64,000 nt of DNA, from NCBI GenBank assembly GCA_050084515.1, contig CM114271.1, positions 38,006,001 through 38,070,000 on the forward strand, in the 5' to 3' direction. This DNA is from Blasia pusilla (Eukaryota; Marchantiophyta; Marchantiopsida; Blasiales). The translations under genes were made by a program, and so were the position numbers. This document shows, one piece after another, positions 1 through 11,798 of the stretch (position 1 is the stretch's first letter; each line of letters begins with the position of its first letter). The notes beneath the pieces are model-generated. The model ran no database searches. It was not told the DNA's origin and was given only the letters and a program-made list of their open reading frames with translations.

Positions 1-346
1 TATAGTAACTCGCTTGTTTGCAATGAGAAAAGTTCCTCTGCTGCTGCTGGTGACTGTATTAGCAGTTTCATTGCCCGCCCGCGACCTTCATTCCCAGATT
101 CCTCTCCAGCGCCCGCCAGAGCCCATCACAGAGCCTACTGCTAGTAAGTTACTCACCCGGTTGTTCCAGATCCAGCAGATTTGAAGGCGTATCCCAAAGA
201 GAGGGAACTGAGCTAATACTGAAACGCTAACACATGCACGATGAGGAAGGAAGACAAAAAGAAAAACAGAGGTGAAGCAGCTCTCCGGCACAACGCTAAC
301 CCTCGCTACTAGCAAACTCTCAGTTCATTTCCTATCCAATACGAAG

Positions 347-375
347 TTTCCTTTCCTTTCCTTTCCTTTCCTTTT
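347..375. repeat. CCTTT pentanucleotide microsatellite
   Basis: About five tandem copies of a pyrimidine pentamer (TTTCC) run through this stretch, followed by a similar TTTTCTC tail. It is a simple sequence repeat with no coding meaning. Confidence 0.85.
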
Positions 376-1785
376 CTCAGTTCATTTCCTCTCCTGTCAT
401 TATGTGGTTTACCGAGCCGTTTTAATTAGAGGTTTTCGACTTTCATTTTTTAGGACTGATGACCTAGCTTCTCGATCACACAGTCCAACTTACCACTAAT
501 CCCCTTGGTTTCCTGCCTTTGTTTTCCTTGCTGAGGGCTATTCATGTAGCGTTGCAATAGTAGATAATCATCTTCGTGTGACCTCATTAAATATAGTGAG
601 TTTGTGACGATGGTTTGACCTCATAAGATCTAGAGATCTCTTCACTTAGACGGTCCTGAATCAAATAACAAAAGCGTCAATCGCGGCCGATTTCTGTGTC
701 GCTCTATTGCAGTGCTATGAATCACTCCAACCTTCGTTCTCAAACCAACCTACACCAGGGTTTACGGAACAGAATGTGAGAGCACAGTGGAGGATGAGTA
801 GAACATTCCCTCTCAGGATACACCATGGAGCGCAACGACATTAAATCCGAAGGCTCCGATCCGCGAGAGAGAAGTAGAAGAAGAAAGACCGGCCCATGTA
901 AAGCTAGAGCTTCGTAGTATACGCAAGCCAGTCAGGAGACTCTGGGTTGACTATGTGTATTGACAGGGTCGCAAGATTTGGAAGGATGCTATGGGGATTT
1001 CCTTGTGTGCCCTAGAAAAACAGTCAGAAGAATGTGTTCCACGGAGAGAAAAAGTACTGAACATGTGATCACGTTGGAAACTGAAGTGAACACACGAAAG
1101 GGAGATGGAGGAATCTCAGGACCCTGTTACATCATGATCCATGGATAACCTGCAGATAAATGACGCAACGCAGCAATGATAGGATGATTGTTCAGCACCA
1201 AGTCACAAACATCTATCAACACCACGTGCTTAAACAAAACCGTTGGGGTGAGCTAAACTTTCTGTCACGAGACGGCTTTTCTACAGAATTTGGATATAAT
1301 TCAATCGTTAGTGGTATGAGAGAATAAGTAGTTCAAGGAAGGGCTCTACCTTTGTCTCTACCTCCTGCACAAGCAACAGACTACTTGACTCATGATCAAA
1401 GCGAAGTGATTTACCATCCTCTAAATGTAATCTGATACATGACTTAAACACTACATACTCAATTTGTGAAGCATTCTCGCTAGCGATTATACCAAACAGC
1501 TTTAATTTCGAATGCGTTTGAAAACATTTATGTACATTTACATAGAAGTTTTTCTGCCTGTTTAAATGCGCCAATTGCGAGCTCGCTAGGATGTTGATGT
1601 CCGTCAGCTAGAATACAGACTATCACAAAAACTCACTTCTGTAGTCAGGAATAACAAACCTTTATCATTGTACGGTAGCCACAATCGCTGCTCTGTAGCG
1701 AAAAGTATCGTCTAGGCTCTGGCTGCAGGCGACGAAGAGACGCATAGCTTATCTTCTAAGTACAGTCGCATCTTCCTTCCTACCT
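376..1785. other. No gene recognised
   Basis: Only short open frames without family resemblance are present on either strand, and many begin at non-ATG codons. I see no transposon domains, RNA genes or tandem arrays here. It could hold untranslated or intronic sequence of a host gene, but nothing supports a specific call. Confidence 0.5.
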
Positions 1786-2603
1786 CTACCCGGACACTTG
1801 AAGAAAGAAAAGTAAAAGTACACGCCAGCCATCTGTAGCTGTGTCGGCCTTCATGGAAGCCCTCTCTGATTTTGAAGGTTCAGGCCTCTCGAGCTCGACC
1901 CGAATCATCTCTGTACTGAGCCCTTCCGAGCATATCGAATACACTTCTTCTATTCTTGAAGACAGAGATGATGACAACGGCTAGGTTTGGTCGATCATGA
2001 ACATACCGCTTCAATTAAATCAGGTGCCTGGCTTTTGCATCGGAATCGGTGGCAGAAGCACACGGTTGATGAAGACAACGCTCTACAGACTTGAAGTCGA
2101 GTGGGTTTTAGCTTCTTGATGATGCGCTTCTTCCAGAGGAGAATGGTTGATATAGAAAGTAACGATGCTCTTGGACGGAATAGATATTGCAGCATCTGAC
2201 GCCGAAGCGAAATCGGATCCTCCTCCACAATCGGTTCCAAAGTGATTCTCCGTGATTTTCCACACCTGCGTTTTCCACTTTTGCCATCGTCAGTGCACCA
2301 CCGACCTCTGAATTTCTCCACCGGTACTCTCGACGAATCAGTTGCGTTACAAACTGGAACCTTTGAAGAGTTCCTTATCAGATAAGGCGACGTCGGATCC
2401 AGCAATCTGTCGGGAGTGTCCAGAGGAGCTACTTTCTTCGTTTGGGCGGTCGAATCCTTTTTCGACGACGTAGGACACCACAAAGTATGATCACCATAGA
2501 CTCCAAAAGCTCTGGGCCCGAAAAAGTCCAGTTTGAAATACGAGTTTGAAGCTAAGGAGATGAAAGGACTGCTACAAGCACAGCCCGCTCCTTCAACTGC
2601 ACC
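1786..2603 (-). CDS. Possible exons of an unrecognised host gene
   Basis: On the minus strand one frame stays open from 2603 to the stop at 1995, about 203 codons. A second open stretch lies at 1977-1786. There is no ATG in the first part of the long frame, so if it is coding it is probably an internal exon or its start lies across an intron. The predicted peptide is rich in Ser, Lys and Arg and has a run of basic residues (GKRRCGKSRR) in the middle. No domain, signal peptide or membrane segment is recognisable. An open frame this long is unlikely by chance in one frame, but with six frames over 64 kb it is not decisive. I do not recognise a family. Confidence 0.2.
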
Positions 2604-5600
2604 TCACTGGACAATGCTAGCTTATGCGACCTTCAACAGCCATAGCCATTTACCTCTTGAATCCAAAGCAATCAATTGTTCCTCATCCCCCCAGGGTTCA
2701 ATTCTAATACGCCTGCATCGAAAGCAACTATCCGTCCAGCCTAATTTGTGATTCCATACATCCCTGTTCCGGCTAGGGCTCCAACCACATAAACCTAGCG
2801 CAGGCTCTCAAATTCATTCAAAGATAACACTGCCGAGTACGCATCGCAGCTCCACAAGCTTTCATGCCTCAAAATAGACTCGCCGGCTGCTTCCGAGTGC
2901 CGCAGCTCCGCTAGATACTACTTTTTTTTTTCCACTCCTTAAGGTTTCTCCTGTATTACAACTATTTGGAGACTCAGAGGCTACCTTGGTGTACCGAGTC
3001 CTCTACCATGAGCTGAGCCCTCGCGCTGACTGATGATTCTCACACTGCGATTGGAATCCAGGCCAGCAGGCTATGGATTATCGGAAGCTGATATAGAATG
3101 CGTCGGACTCCAGCTCTAAACAGCTTATCTTCCGACGGCTGCGGTGATTGTGCACTGACTTTGTATCTGTGGAACTTGAGTGGTAGACTATGCATTCCTG
3201 TGCCATTATCTACCGCCGGCTCTTTCACCTTATAATCCCAGATTATAGAATGTGCAGTACTGTTGACGCGCAGTAGCTTACGGTGACTCCAGAGATCTCG
3301 CACTCTAGTTTAGCACTTGGACGGACGGCGAAATGACTGTAGTGGTCCGACGGACGAATGAGCCGTCGATCGAAAAGCCGGCGGCCTCGAAAGTGGATCG
3401 TTTCTACTTTATCCAGAGTAACTTGTTTCCATAAATGGCTTTGGCGCTCACAAGATGCTTTACAGTCTAGAGAGGATAGATCATGTCAGTCGTGGCATCG
3501 GCTGCTATTGTGTCATATGCGCGGTCTATCTGGTACTCTCCAATTACCTATTAGCTGGCTGTGCAAGCAATATGCGGAGCGAAGGTTGCATGTCTGCTGG
3601 CTTTTCTTGCTTGACTGCCTAACAGTGAATGCAAGTAGGTGATGATATTACTACGTTTCACATTTATCTATGGAGGGACTATCGAGGGTGTGTTCCACTT
3701 ACCTGAACACAGCGAGACACTCAATTCGATCGTTTTGCTCTGTAATGGTGTAGATCTGTATATGTGCAGTGTGAAAAGTGTGCTCGAAAAAAATAACTTC
3801 AGGAGAGCTCGATTGAAGAGCATCCAGGACGAAGAATCATGTTTAATTTGGGAGCCGCTTAGTTGGCAGGCAGTCGAGATAATGGTTTGTTTACGGGGGT
3901 GGATGATCAACATGAAACCGACAATTTCTGTTTGATCAGTGGGTGTCTTCGATCGACTAACGATAGCGGCCTGCTTGTCCTTTTTCAATTAACTTCAGTT
4001 GCTGTAAGTGGAATGGGTGTCCTCGATTAATCAATTAACAACACTGACGCGTCTTTCTTTTTTCAATTATCTTCTATTGCTATTGGTGGAATGGGTGTGG
4101 AACTTGATTCAAGTGTTTAATCGTGTCCCTAGGGCGATCACAGCAGTAACAGAAATCGCTGTGTACCAATCTGCTTGCAAATCCTTGTAAGTCTCACACA
4201 CTACTAGGTTTCCTGTTTCAAGCCGTAGAGGATGCGTGACTAAAGTCCTGATGAACGTTCGGTTCCTTGGCACTGACCGAGTTAGCCAGTGCTCAGAGAG
4301 ACAAGTTTCTGAACATGCTTCCCTCGAATATATGTAATGAACCAGCGTAGAGCCGATTGTCATATTATATCCTTTCTTCAAGAGGAGGAAGACGTCGTCC
4401 TCTTCGGTACTCGTGCGGGTCAGCTCTCGATCAAATATAGGCTCGCGCAGTACAAGAGCTTTCAGTCTGTCCTGGAATATATCCTTTGGATTCCACGGCT
4501 AGACGGGCAAATTCCTTTGTTTGCTGTTTCTGATGGATTTTCTTTCTCATTTTGATGTCAGGAATAGGGTAAGGGCAGTTGCTGTTTGAAATTCTACAAA
4601 AAGAAATTTTGATACTGCGTTTAGGGTCTTTATGTGAACATTGGCCCGATGGCGAACGAATCACCATACACAACCACGAAAAGTTCTGTACTTCGCCTAG
4701 ATTACGAGGGTATTGATCACAGGCCTAGATTACGAGGGTATTGATCACAGAGATATGGGTCACATCATTCCAGGCCTCTTCAGAGTTCTAGAAATTCCAT
4801 CTTCCGAGATCCACAGGGTCCACATGCGCCGAGTTGAGATCAGTTCACCAACTTCAGCCTCGTCTGTCCTGAAATCTTATCCACCCTAGGATTTATAAAT
4901 GACCTTGATGGAATATTTCTGGGAATCTTATTATTCTTAATCGTCCGTTCGTTGTGGGTACAGATAGCTCTGTTAACACAACGATAATTACCTGGAAGTT
5001 AGGAAGATGGCAAGATCTTGCGAGTGCGTGCATTAGAGGGAATTTTGAGCCGGACAGTTTTCGGTGCACACTGTGGTTGGACGGAACTAGATGTGACAGT
5101 CATTTGCAAAGTATCAACATAGACTTCATTAATCCAAAATGTGAGGGATACAATAATATCCCGCAGATATTTGGGAGGAGTTAGGTAGACATGAAAAAGG
5201 AGTCGCCACTCTGTCGAAAGTCTGACATTTCCGAGTGATCCTCCCCTTTCGCCAGCGACGCGTTTTAGGTCTGAGGCAAGGAAGCGCTCCAACGTTCCTT
5301 TCAGATCATCTCATCATTCAGTGTGTAGAAACACCACGCCGAGCCCGATATCGAACCCCCAATCAGATTAAAATCGAAGGTGTTTCACTCAGGAATCAAT
5401 CCATTCTGTTGGTGGTTGATAGAACGAAACCCCACAAGTTCTCGCAGCACTCTGTGCAGGAGGAGAGCTTAGGGTAGTGGGCGAAGAATCAGACTTCCTT
5501 TCGTTCGCGACAGGCAACGGAGTCGCTGCCTGCCGCAGCACAAGCTCGGCGATCGCAAGACTTCGCGGGTGGGCTGTTTTCGGAGTCAGACGAAAACGAA

Positions 5601-6135
5601 AAAGCACGAGCAAATCGTCAATCAAAGCAGGAGTCCCATGAGACAAAGCAAGAGCAAATTGTCCGATGAGTCCGGCGTAGAGTCATCACCATCAAGCTCC
5701 TGCTTTGACTCATCGGACTCCGGACCACCGAATCGCTGCCATGATGCCATCACTGCAAGCAACTACCACCGTGCCTCCCGTTATAAGTCGAACGAATCAG
5801 GACTTAGCATGCGGCAATCCCAACTTCCCAAGCAAACAAACGAAAACACTCCAAACCTCGAAACAGCCTCGAAGCACAAAATGTCGTAACCGAACGCACT
5901 AGTGACTTTGGGAAGAGAGGGAGCCGTCTTCGTCGTTTATGAGGTGGGCGGTGGGCCATTTGTCTTTGCTCGGTTTGCTGTCTCGGGAAGAACATTTCAG
6001 TCTGATTTTTAGAAAAGAAAACTTTCATTTCTTAAAGTTTATGGAAATGTATTTAGAATTAAGAAAAAAACTGGTGTATATCTATTTTCTGAGTGCATGC
6101 TGTGTATAAAAAAACTTCACTTTAAGGAGTCACTT
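2604..6135. other. Intergenic, no gene recognised
   Basis: All open frames are short and overlap on opposite strands. There is a poly-T run near 2920, a diverged tandem duplication of about 75 bp near 3945-4100, a perfect 28-bp tandem repeat at 4695 (listed separately) and a 12-bp inverted repeat (TCCGATGAGTC type) near 5661 and 5706. No transposon protein signature is visible, which sets this stretch apart from the rest of the window. Confidence 0.5.
4695..4750. repeat. Perfect 28-bp tandem duplication
   Basis: Two identical 28-bp units beginning GCCTAGATTACGAGGG lie head to tail at 4695-4722 and 4723-4750. Complete identity implies a recent duplication. Confidence 0.9.
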
Positions 6136-6199
6136 TTGAGTCCCCTCTTTTGTACTTCCGATGGGTTTTCCATCACTCGTTTTTATCGAAGTGCATCTT
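6136..6199 (+). repeat. Detached 3' tail of a reverse transcriptase element
   Basis: This 64-bp block matches 62319-62383, which lies just downstream of reverse transcriptase copy D, with a single-base length difference. The shared core contains GTACTTCCGATGGG and ends GTGCATCTT. At 6.1 kb no reverse transcriptase coding sequence precedes it, so it looks like a strongly 5'-truncated insertion that kept only the 3' untranslated end, as expected from non-LTR retrotransposition. Confidence 0.7.
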
Positions 6200-6847
6200 T
6201 ATTTTTTTCTTTAAGGAGGAAACAAGAGCTTAGGGGTCATGACACGAGGATTTTAAAGTTTCGGAATATCTTAGTACGGAGACAAATCGGATATGACACT
6301 CTGTCCTACTAGTACATTTATATATTTAGGCTAAGACCATTTTCTTGACCAGGTCACTGAAATCACTTGGTCGTACCAACCTACTAATAGTCTTAGACCT
6401 ACTCATGAATAGGGTTAGGGGAGTACTTTCTATTTTTATCATGAAATTTATGGTATATGGGATGTTTCATCGAAAATTTTTAAGCGCACGGTTTTAAATT
6501 TGTTTCTCTAGCCTTTTTATGGGTGGGCCTTGCATTTTCGAAATTTAAGATTTCAATCCGCCATGAACTTGTGATAAATTTTTGAGTGTCAACCAATTTT
6601 CCTCAATACTAGCATCCCTCTCGTGCACCGGTGAAAAAATCACCGTGCTAAGGAAATCCGTTAAATCTATTATTTTAACTCCTTATTAGTTAAGTCTGTT
6701 AAATCTATTATCGCATGACCCCACAGATATAAATACCTGGTATCTCCTATTACTCTTCCCACAATGGGTTTTAGTCCTCCCTCCAAGGGGGGTGCAACGG
6801 GTCATCGTGAAACCTCCACACGTATTCAACGCTTTATGTCAGGGGAT
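6200..6847. other. AT-rich spacer before RT copy A
   Basis: No gene seen. The sequence is AT-rich, with an A-T biased direct repeat around 6655-6710 (GTTAAATCTATTAT appears twice). It probably includes the 5' untranslated part or flank of the reverse transcriptase element that starts at about 6848. Confidence 0.5.
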
Positions 6848-8793
6848 TGAGAGAATCTTCAGAATGAGCATGTACTTCGAGCTGAGGCCTTAGCTGCGGC
6901 TCATCCCACTCAACATGCCAATCATGGGAGGCCTTCAATACAACAACGCCTTCAACGAAGTCTACTATTGGAGCAGGTTGGTGAGTTTTCACGTGCAGCT
7001 CGAGCATTGGGTCCTCTTTCTCTGGCGGTTCCAAGTGCGGAAACAGTGGCTCTCTTAGAAGCTCTTCATCCTCCTTCAAGTGGCGATGCTCCATCTTTTG
7101 TGGAAGACTATACAACAGACCTTGACTTGGAGCTTGACTTGGAGGTTTTCACAAGGGCTTTTCTGCATACTCCTCGCTTATCAGCAAGCGGGCTATTAGG
7201 GATGGTTTTTGAGCATCTCCGCGATTGCTTTATCCCTGCAGATTCAGCAAGTGGCTTTGTCTCTCTATATAAGGTGTGTGCACATATGGCGGAAGGTCGT
7301 CTCCCATTCTCTATCTCTAGGCTCTTAGGGGCTTGTCGTTTGTTGGCTCTGGATAAGCCCCCTTCAGGTGTGCGCCCTTTGGCTATTGGAGAGGTTTTAT
7401 ACCGCTTGGTCAGTCGATCCCTATGCTTGCAATTTCCTCCTCACTTTAGTGCCCACTTATTTCCTCATCAATTTGGAGTGGCAACTCCTGGAGGTTGTGA
7501 GGTTGTAGTGCATGGGATTCGCTCCACTCTTGATATTCATCCAGATTGGGTAGCAATTCAGGTCGATGTGGCTAACGCATTCAATTCAGTTTCTCGTGCG
7601 GCCATCTTTGAAGAATTACGTTGTGCAGGAAGACAACTCGCGAACCTCATTCCATTTTTTCGCTCCTTCTATGCCTATGATATGCCCATTATCTATTCCC
7701 ATCATGCTACTTCTGGGGAATATAGTATTCTACAATCGGCTTGTGGCACACGTAAAGGTGATCCTATGGGAGGCCCACTCTTTGCCATTGCCCATTTTCG
7801 TGCCCTTCGAGCATCAGCGCAAGCATTTTCATCTTGTCTTTTCCCTTCTATTGCTGATGACACTCACATTTTAGGTCCTCCTTCTGAAGTGGTTCCTGCT
7901 TAATCCCATTTCGTGGAGCAACTCTCTTTCTTAAACCTTAAAGTCCAACCTAGTAAATGTGGAGTATGGTCTCCTTCATGCCTTCCCTCAATATTCACCC
8001 CACCTACTCCTGATTTTCCCATTTACATTGAAGGGGTTAGAGTTCTTGGGGTCCCAATTGGCTTCATCGACTATGTCTCAAAGTTCTTGGATGAGGCCCT
8101 TTTGAAAGATGTGGAATGGCTTCATTTATTACCTCATCTTGGGGATCCCCAAGTGGCTTATGGGATTCTCTCCCAATGTTTTCTTCGACGTCCTTCCTAC
8201 CTTCTTTGCACTTGTCCTCCGACTTCAAGCTTCTTACATCGGCTGGCCTCTTTTGATGCTTCTATCTTGGCAACTATTGGTCAACTTCTTGGCCCGAATA
8301 CCTTTGAGGGAGAGGATGGTGTCTTTGCTTCATGACATGCTATCTTGCCTATTTCTTTTGGAGGGGTGGGACTATCCTCCACAGTCACATCTGCTCCCGC
8401 AAACTTTTTGGGGAGTTGGGTGTTGGTAGCACCGATTATGGCTTCAAGGTTTCTCCAAGGAGATACACCTATCTTGATGGATCATATCGCCCATGTCGAG
8501 GAGGGGGACTTGTCATTTCAACAATAATTGAGATCTGCACGAGCTCTTCTTCCTCTTGCTACACAAGCAATTCTACCCCCTTTCAGTCAACTAATTACAG
8601 AAGGGCTTGATCGTCTTCAAGAGCATATCTCCGAGAATCTGCATCAAATCAACTTTTCCAGCATTCTCTAAGAGGCATCCTCCGACGCTAATTGAGCTCG
8701 TCTACGTTCATGTGCGGGTACCGGAGCGGGGGCGTGGCTTATTGCAAATCCTCTTATTCTTCCATTTCGTCTTCCTCAAAGTGTATTCTATAG
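6848..8793 (+). mobile_element. Non-LTR-like reverse transcriptase element, copy A (broken)
   Basis: The first frame is open from 6848 to 7903 and encodes a reverse transcriptase: SGVRPLAIGEVLYRLVSR (fingers), DVANAFNSVSR (motif A, catalytic Asp), GTRKGDPMGGPLFA (motif B) and SIADDTHILG (motif C, ADD at about 7853). The same protein continues across a stop at 7903 and more breaks: FPIYIEGVRVLGVPIG at about 8015, FGGVGLSS at about 8355, and ARALLPLA-type sequence to about 8650. At about 8793 it ends abruptly against gag of another element on the minus strand. Comparison with copy B shows that the C-terminal zinc/endonuclease-like part is missing. The family is recognisable by this C-terminal region in copies B and D and is probably a non-LTR (LINE-like) element carrying a restriction-enzyme-like endonuclease; that class assignment is inference. 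Confidence 0.8.
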
Positions 8794-9178
8794 ATATTGT
8801 ATATATCCATTCTAGAAAACTCCTCTTAGTCACCCGATCCACATCATCATCGAAGAATTCTCCTTTTAGCAACTGTTCGTACTCCTCCCATGAGGTTGGA
8901 TTTTCTGCTCTCAACTTCTTTACTTGACTACGGATCTCTGGTATTACAGCTAACTCAAAACTTGACACCATATCACCTTCGGGTACACGGTTTACCTCCA
9001 TCTCACAAACGTACTCTCGAACATACTTGGTGATGTTCCTGCCATCAAATCTCCCCAACTTCTTCACAATCGCTTGGAGAGCCCTTGTTGATCTTTGCTC
9101 TCCGATGTGAACTCCTCCTTGTTGGCTCAACAATATTGTCAAAGTTCGGAGAAGATCCTCAGCTCCCTCAGTTCCCAT
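8794..9178 (-). pseudogene. Retroelement gag, N-terminal fragment
   Basis: From an ATG at 9178 the minus strand encodes an acidic leader, then FDGRNITKYVREYVCEMEV, a proline-containing PEIRSQV segment and SWEEYEQLLKGEFFDDD followed by DRVTKRSFLEWI. This is the pattern of a plant retroelement gag/capsid domain (Retrotrans_gag type) that packages element RNA into virus-like particles. It lies just inside a primer binding site and an LTR, in the right order and orientation for the 5' end of an element. The reading frame is cut at about 8794, where copy A of the reverse transcriptase element abuts; protease and polymerase are absent. The open frame extends upstream of the ATG only through non-ATG codons. 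Confidence 0.65.
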
Positions 9179-9250
9179 TGATGAAGTACTCCCAAAAGTA
9201 GTAATCTTGATACGACTCCAACTTGCAAACACAAACTACCGCCTCAAAGA

Positions 9251-9269
9251 GCTCTCAGTGGAAGCACCA
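9251..9269 (-). promoter_or_regulatory. tRNA primer binding site
   Basis: Two bases inside the LTR end the minus strand reads TGGTGCTTCCACTGAGAGC. It begins with TGG, the complement of a tRNA CCA end, and would pair with a tRNA ending GGAAGCACCA, probably a threonine tRNA. Its position next to the LTR is what a reverse transcription start requires. Confidence 0.7.
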
Positions 9270-9271
9270 TT

Positions 9272-10547
9272 TGTCGTGTCGAGAAATCTTTCTTCGAGCA
9301 AGGGCGGGCCTTCTAGCTGCGGTAGATGCGGTCGATGCAAGGTGAACTCTCTAATAAGTTCTCCTTTTTCAATACAAAATTATGATGTACACTCTCCATT
9401 CTCTCACGACAGGTATCACAAATGGAAGTGCCGAGGCGATCACTTCTTCGTAACATCGGACCCCGAAATTCCTAACTATAAAATCCCTATAAACTATTTT
9501 ACGTTTGTACACGAGGAAGATAGCACAACTAGTGTTAAACCCTACTTGACCACGCCTATTGACATCCATGGATCGCTATATAAGGACATACAAAGTACAA
9601 TCCCATGTCCTTCCATATGTGACGATAGGAAGAATCACCGAGTTGGAGATTGCATGACCTGGTTCATGAACGCCTCCCCAAAGTGATAAACTAAATAGCG
9701 AGTGAACCAGTGCCTATCTACAAAGAGTACCTTGACATGGTAAGGATTGAGGAAAGGAAAGTCGGGCACAGCTCGTGCTCCACCCCTATCCATGCTTGAC
9801 ACACATTCTCTACTCTCCTCAAGAATGGGTTTTGGCGGAGTTATTCTCCCAAGAGGGGTAATCCACTCTCATTGGGAAAGTAACAAGCCAAAACATCCGC
9901 TATTTTAGTATGACTAAACTCCTCTACGGTGACAAACCTCTCATGCCCCCCATACACACACACCACACTCTAGAAACCTCTCGAAGAATAGACCATGATC
10001 AAATTACTCTCCCAAGAGGGGTGATCCACTCTCATTGGAAGAGCAAGCAATCCCAAAGCCATACACTCAAGAGAGACACGAGAGACTCAAGATGTGGAAT
10101 AGAAGGTGATGAACCCTTGAAGGTCCCTCCTCTTTATATACTCACAAGGGATCCACAAGAGTACGAAATAGAGCTTATCTTATCTTGTGCCACATGGCTT
10201 CCTCTCAAGGCTTAGCCAATCACATTTTGACACAAGTAGATTTCCTCTTATCTCTTCCAAAATATCCTCTTTTACCCACATGATATTTTCCAAATTACCC
10301 CAACTAACCTAGCCACCAACCAAGACTACTTTTGCTTTTCATTAAAGCAACTACTTTACTTTTATAAAGTCATCTTTTATTTATTACCTCCTTTTCCTAA
10401 AGTTGGGCCCGCATAAAAGAGGCGCCATAAAGAGGTTGAAACATAAGAATCTCCTTTTTCTAAGCCAATTTACTTAATACTAATGAAACTCTATCTAACA
10501 CTTAATGACGAAGGAGTTTACACACTGGTTGATTTTACTATCGGACA
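9272..10547 (-). repeat. 5' LTR of a gag-bearing retroelement
   Basis: This 1.28-kb block is nearly identical to 54404-55671, differing by about a dozen small changes. On the plus strand it starts TGTCGT; its other end is mutated to CGGACA, where the second copy has ACGACA. In minus orientation it is followed by a primer binding site and gag, so it is the 5' LTR. No 3' LTR is present in this part of the window. Short minus-strand frames inside it are not genes. Confidence 0.85.
10131..10140 (-). promoter_or_regulatory. Candidate LTR TATA box
   Basis: The minus strand reads TATATAAAGA inside the LTR, at a place that would direct transcription toward gag. The same decamer sits at 55255-55264 in the solo LTR copy. 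Confidence 0.5.
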
Positions 10548-11798
10548 GTATTTGTTGTTGCTTTGCTTTCGTTTGTGAAGCCGTTATTCTTTTGCTTTCG
10601 CTCAGGGCGCCACACGCTCTCTGCTCATTTCAAGCGTATTTATTCTTTCTTTGCTTGCTCGTTGTGAAGGTTATTTGTTGTCTTTCGCTTGCTTGGAGTC
10701 TTTGCTCAAGGGGTAATCGAGAAGGGTGGTCGGACAGGGGGCTCCATTTCCATGCCACCTTCTTTGTTGAGAACTTGAAACTCGCTCGTTCGTGAAGCGT
10801 TGCTGCTCGCTCGGTCGACATTGTTGCTGCTGCTTGCTCGTTCAACACTGTTCTTGCTCGCTCGTTCGTGAAGCGCTGCTCGGTCGATACTTTTGCTGTT
10901 GCTCGCTCGTTCAACATTGTTCTTGCTCGCTCGTTCGTGAAGCGCTGTTGCTGCTGCTTGCTCGTTTGTGAAGCGCTGTTGCGGCTGCTCGCTCGAGAGG
11001 CGCCACTTCTACTCTACTCGTTTCAAGTAGCGCTTTATTCTTTCTTTGCTTGCTCGTTGTGAAGCTTGATTGTCTTTTCGCTTGGGAGGCGTCATACGCC
11101 GCTCCTTGCTCTCTTCGCAGCGCTGCTTGTTGATGTTTGCTTACTGCAACTCTATCCTCCGTGTATTTTCGTTGGTGCTGGGTTTACTTCGTTTAGGCCA
11201 GACTCAAGCGCATACTCTGTGTTTTTGCGTTGTTGCTGGGTCTTTACTTCGTTCAGGCCAGACTCAAGCACATGATGCTCTTGCTCTTGCCATCATTTTT
11301 TTTTTCCATCTCGAATCTCTAGTGTGTGTTGCACTGCTCCTGATCAGCTCCCATGAAGGCTCGACTCTCTCGAGATGCTCTCGTCTAGACCAACTTGAGA
11401 CTCTTTAGTTGAATCTGTTACTTGTCCAGACCCAAATCCGCCCGACTCTCTTGTGCTGCATGCTACTGAGTTGGTCTTGTCCGCCCGACTCTCTTGTCCA
11501 CCCGACTCTCTTGTGCTCCATGTTGCTGAGCTGCTCTCTCCTAGGCCCGATTTTGACAAGCTTTTGATTTTCGTCAAGGCCCGACTCTCTTGTGCTCCAT
11601 GTTGCTGAGCTGCTCTCGTCTAGGCCCAATTTTGACCTGCTACTGATTTTGTCAAGACCCGAGCTCTTCTTGTAGACTCCGGTTCCGCACTCGCCCAGCC
11701 ATTTTTTCTGTGGTTCAATCCTAACTTCAGTTGTCGTTTGAGTCTCCTTGGCTCGTGGAGTCTCGGCTGTGCTTGAGCTACACTCTCTGAGCCTCTAC
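10548..11798. repeat. Diverged tandem repeats upstream of the hAT-like gene
   Basis: Three families of short repeats fill this stretch: a GCTCGTTCGTGAAGCG type unit repeated about five times between 10780 and 11000; a TTGCTGGGT...GCCAGACTCAAGC unit of about 60 bp repeated at 11175 and 11235; and a CCCGACTCTCTTGTGCTCCA unit repeated between 11430 and 11620. They give rise to repetitive open frames with no protein family match. The area may be the 5' leader or subterminal part of the downstream hAT-like element. Confidence 0.6.

Noticed and set aside
11344-11629. Repetitive Ser/Glu-rich minus-strand frames
   Set aside because: They are translations of the CCCGACTCTCTTGTG tandem units and show no protein family.
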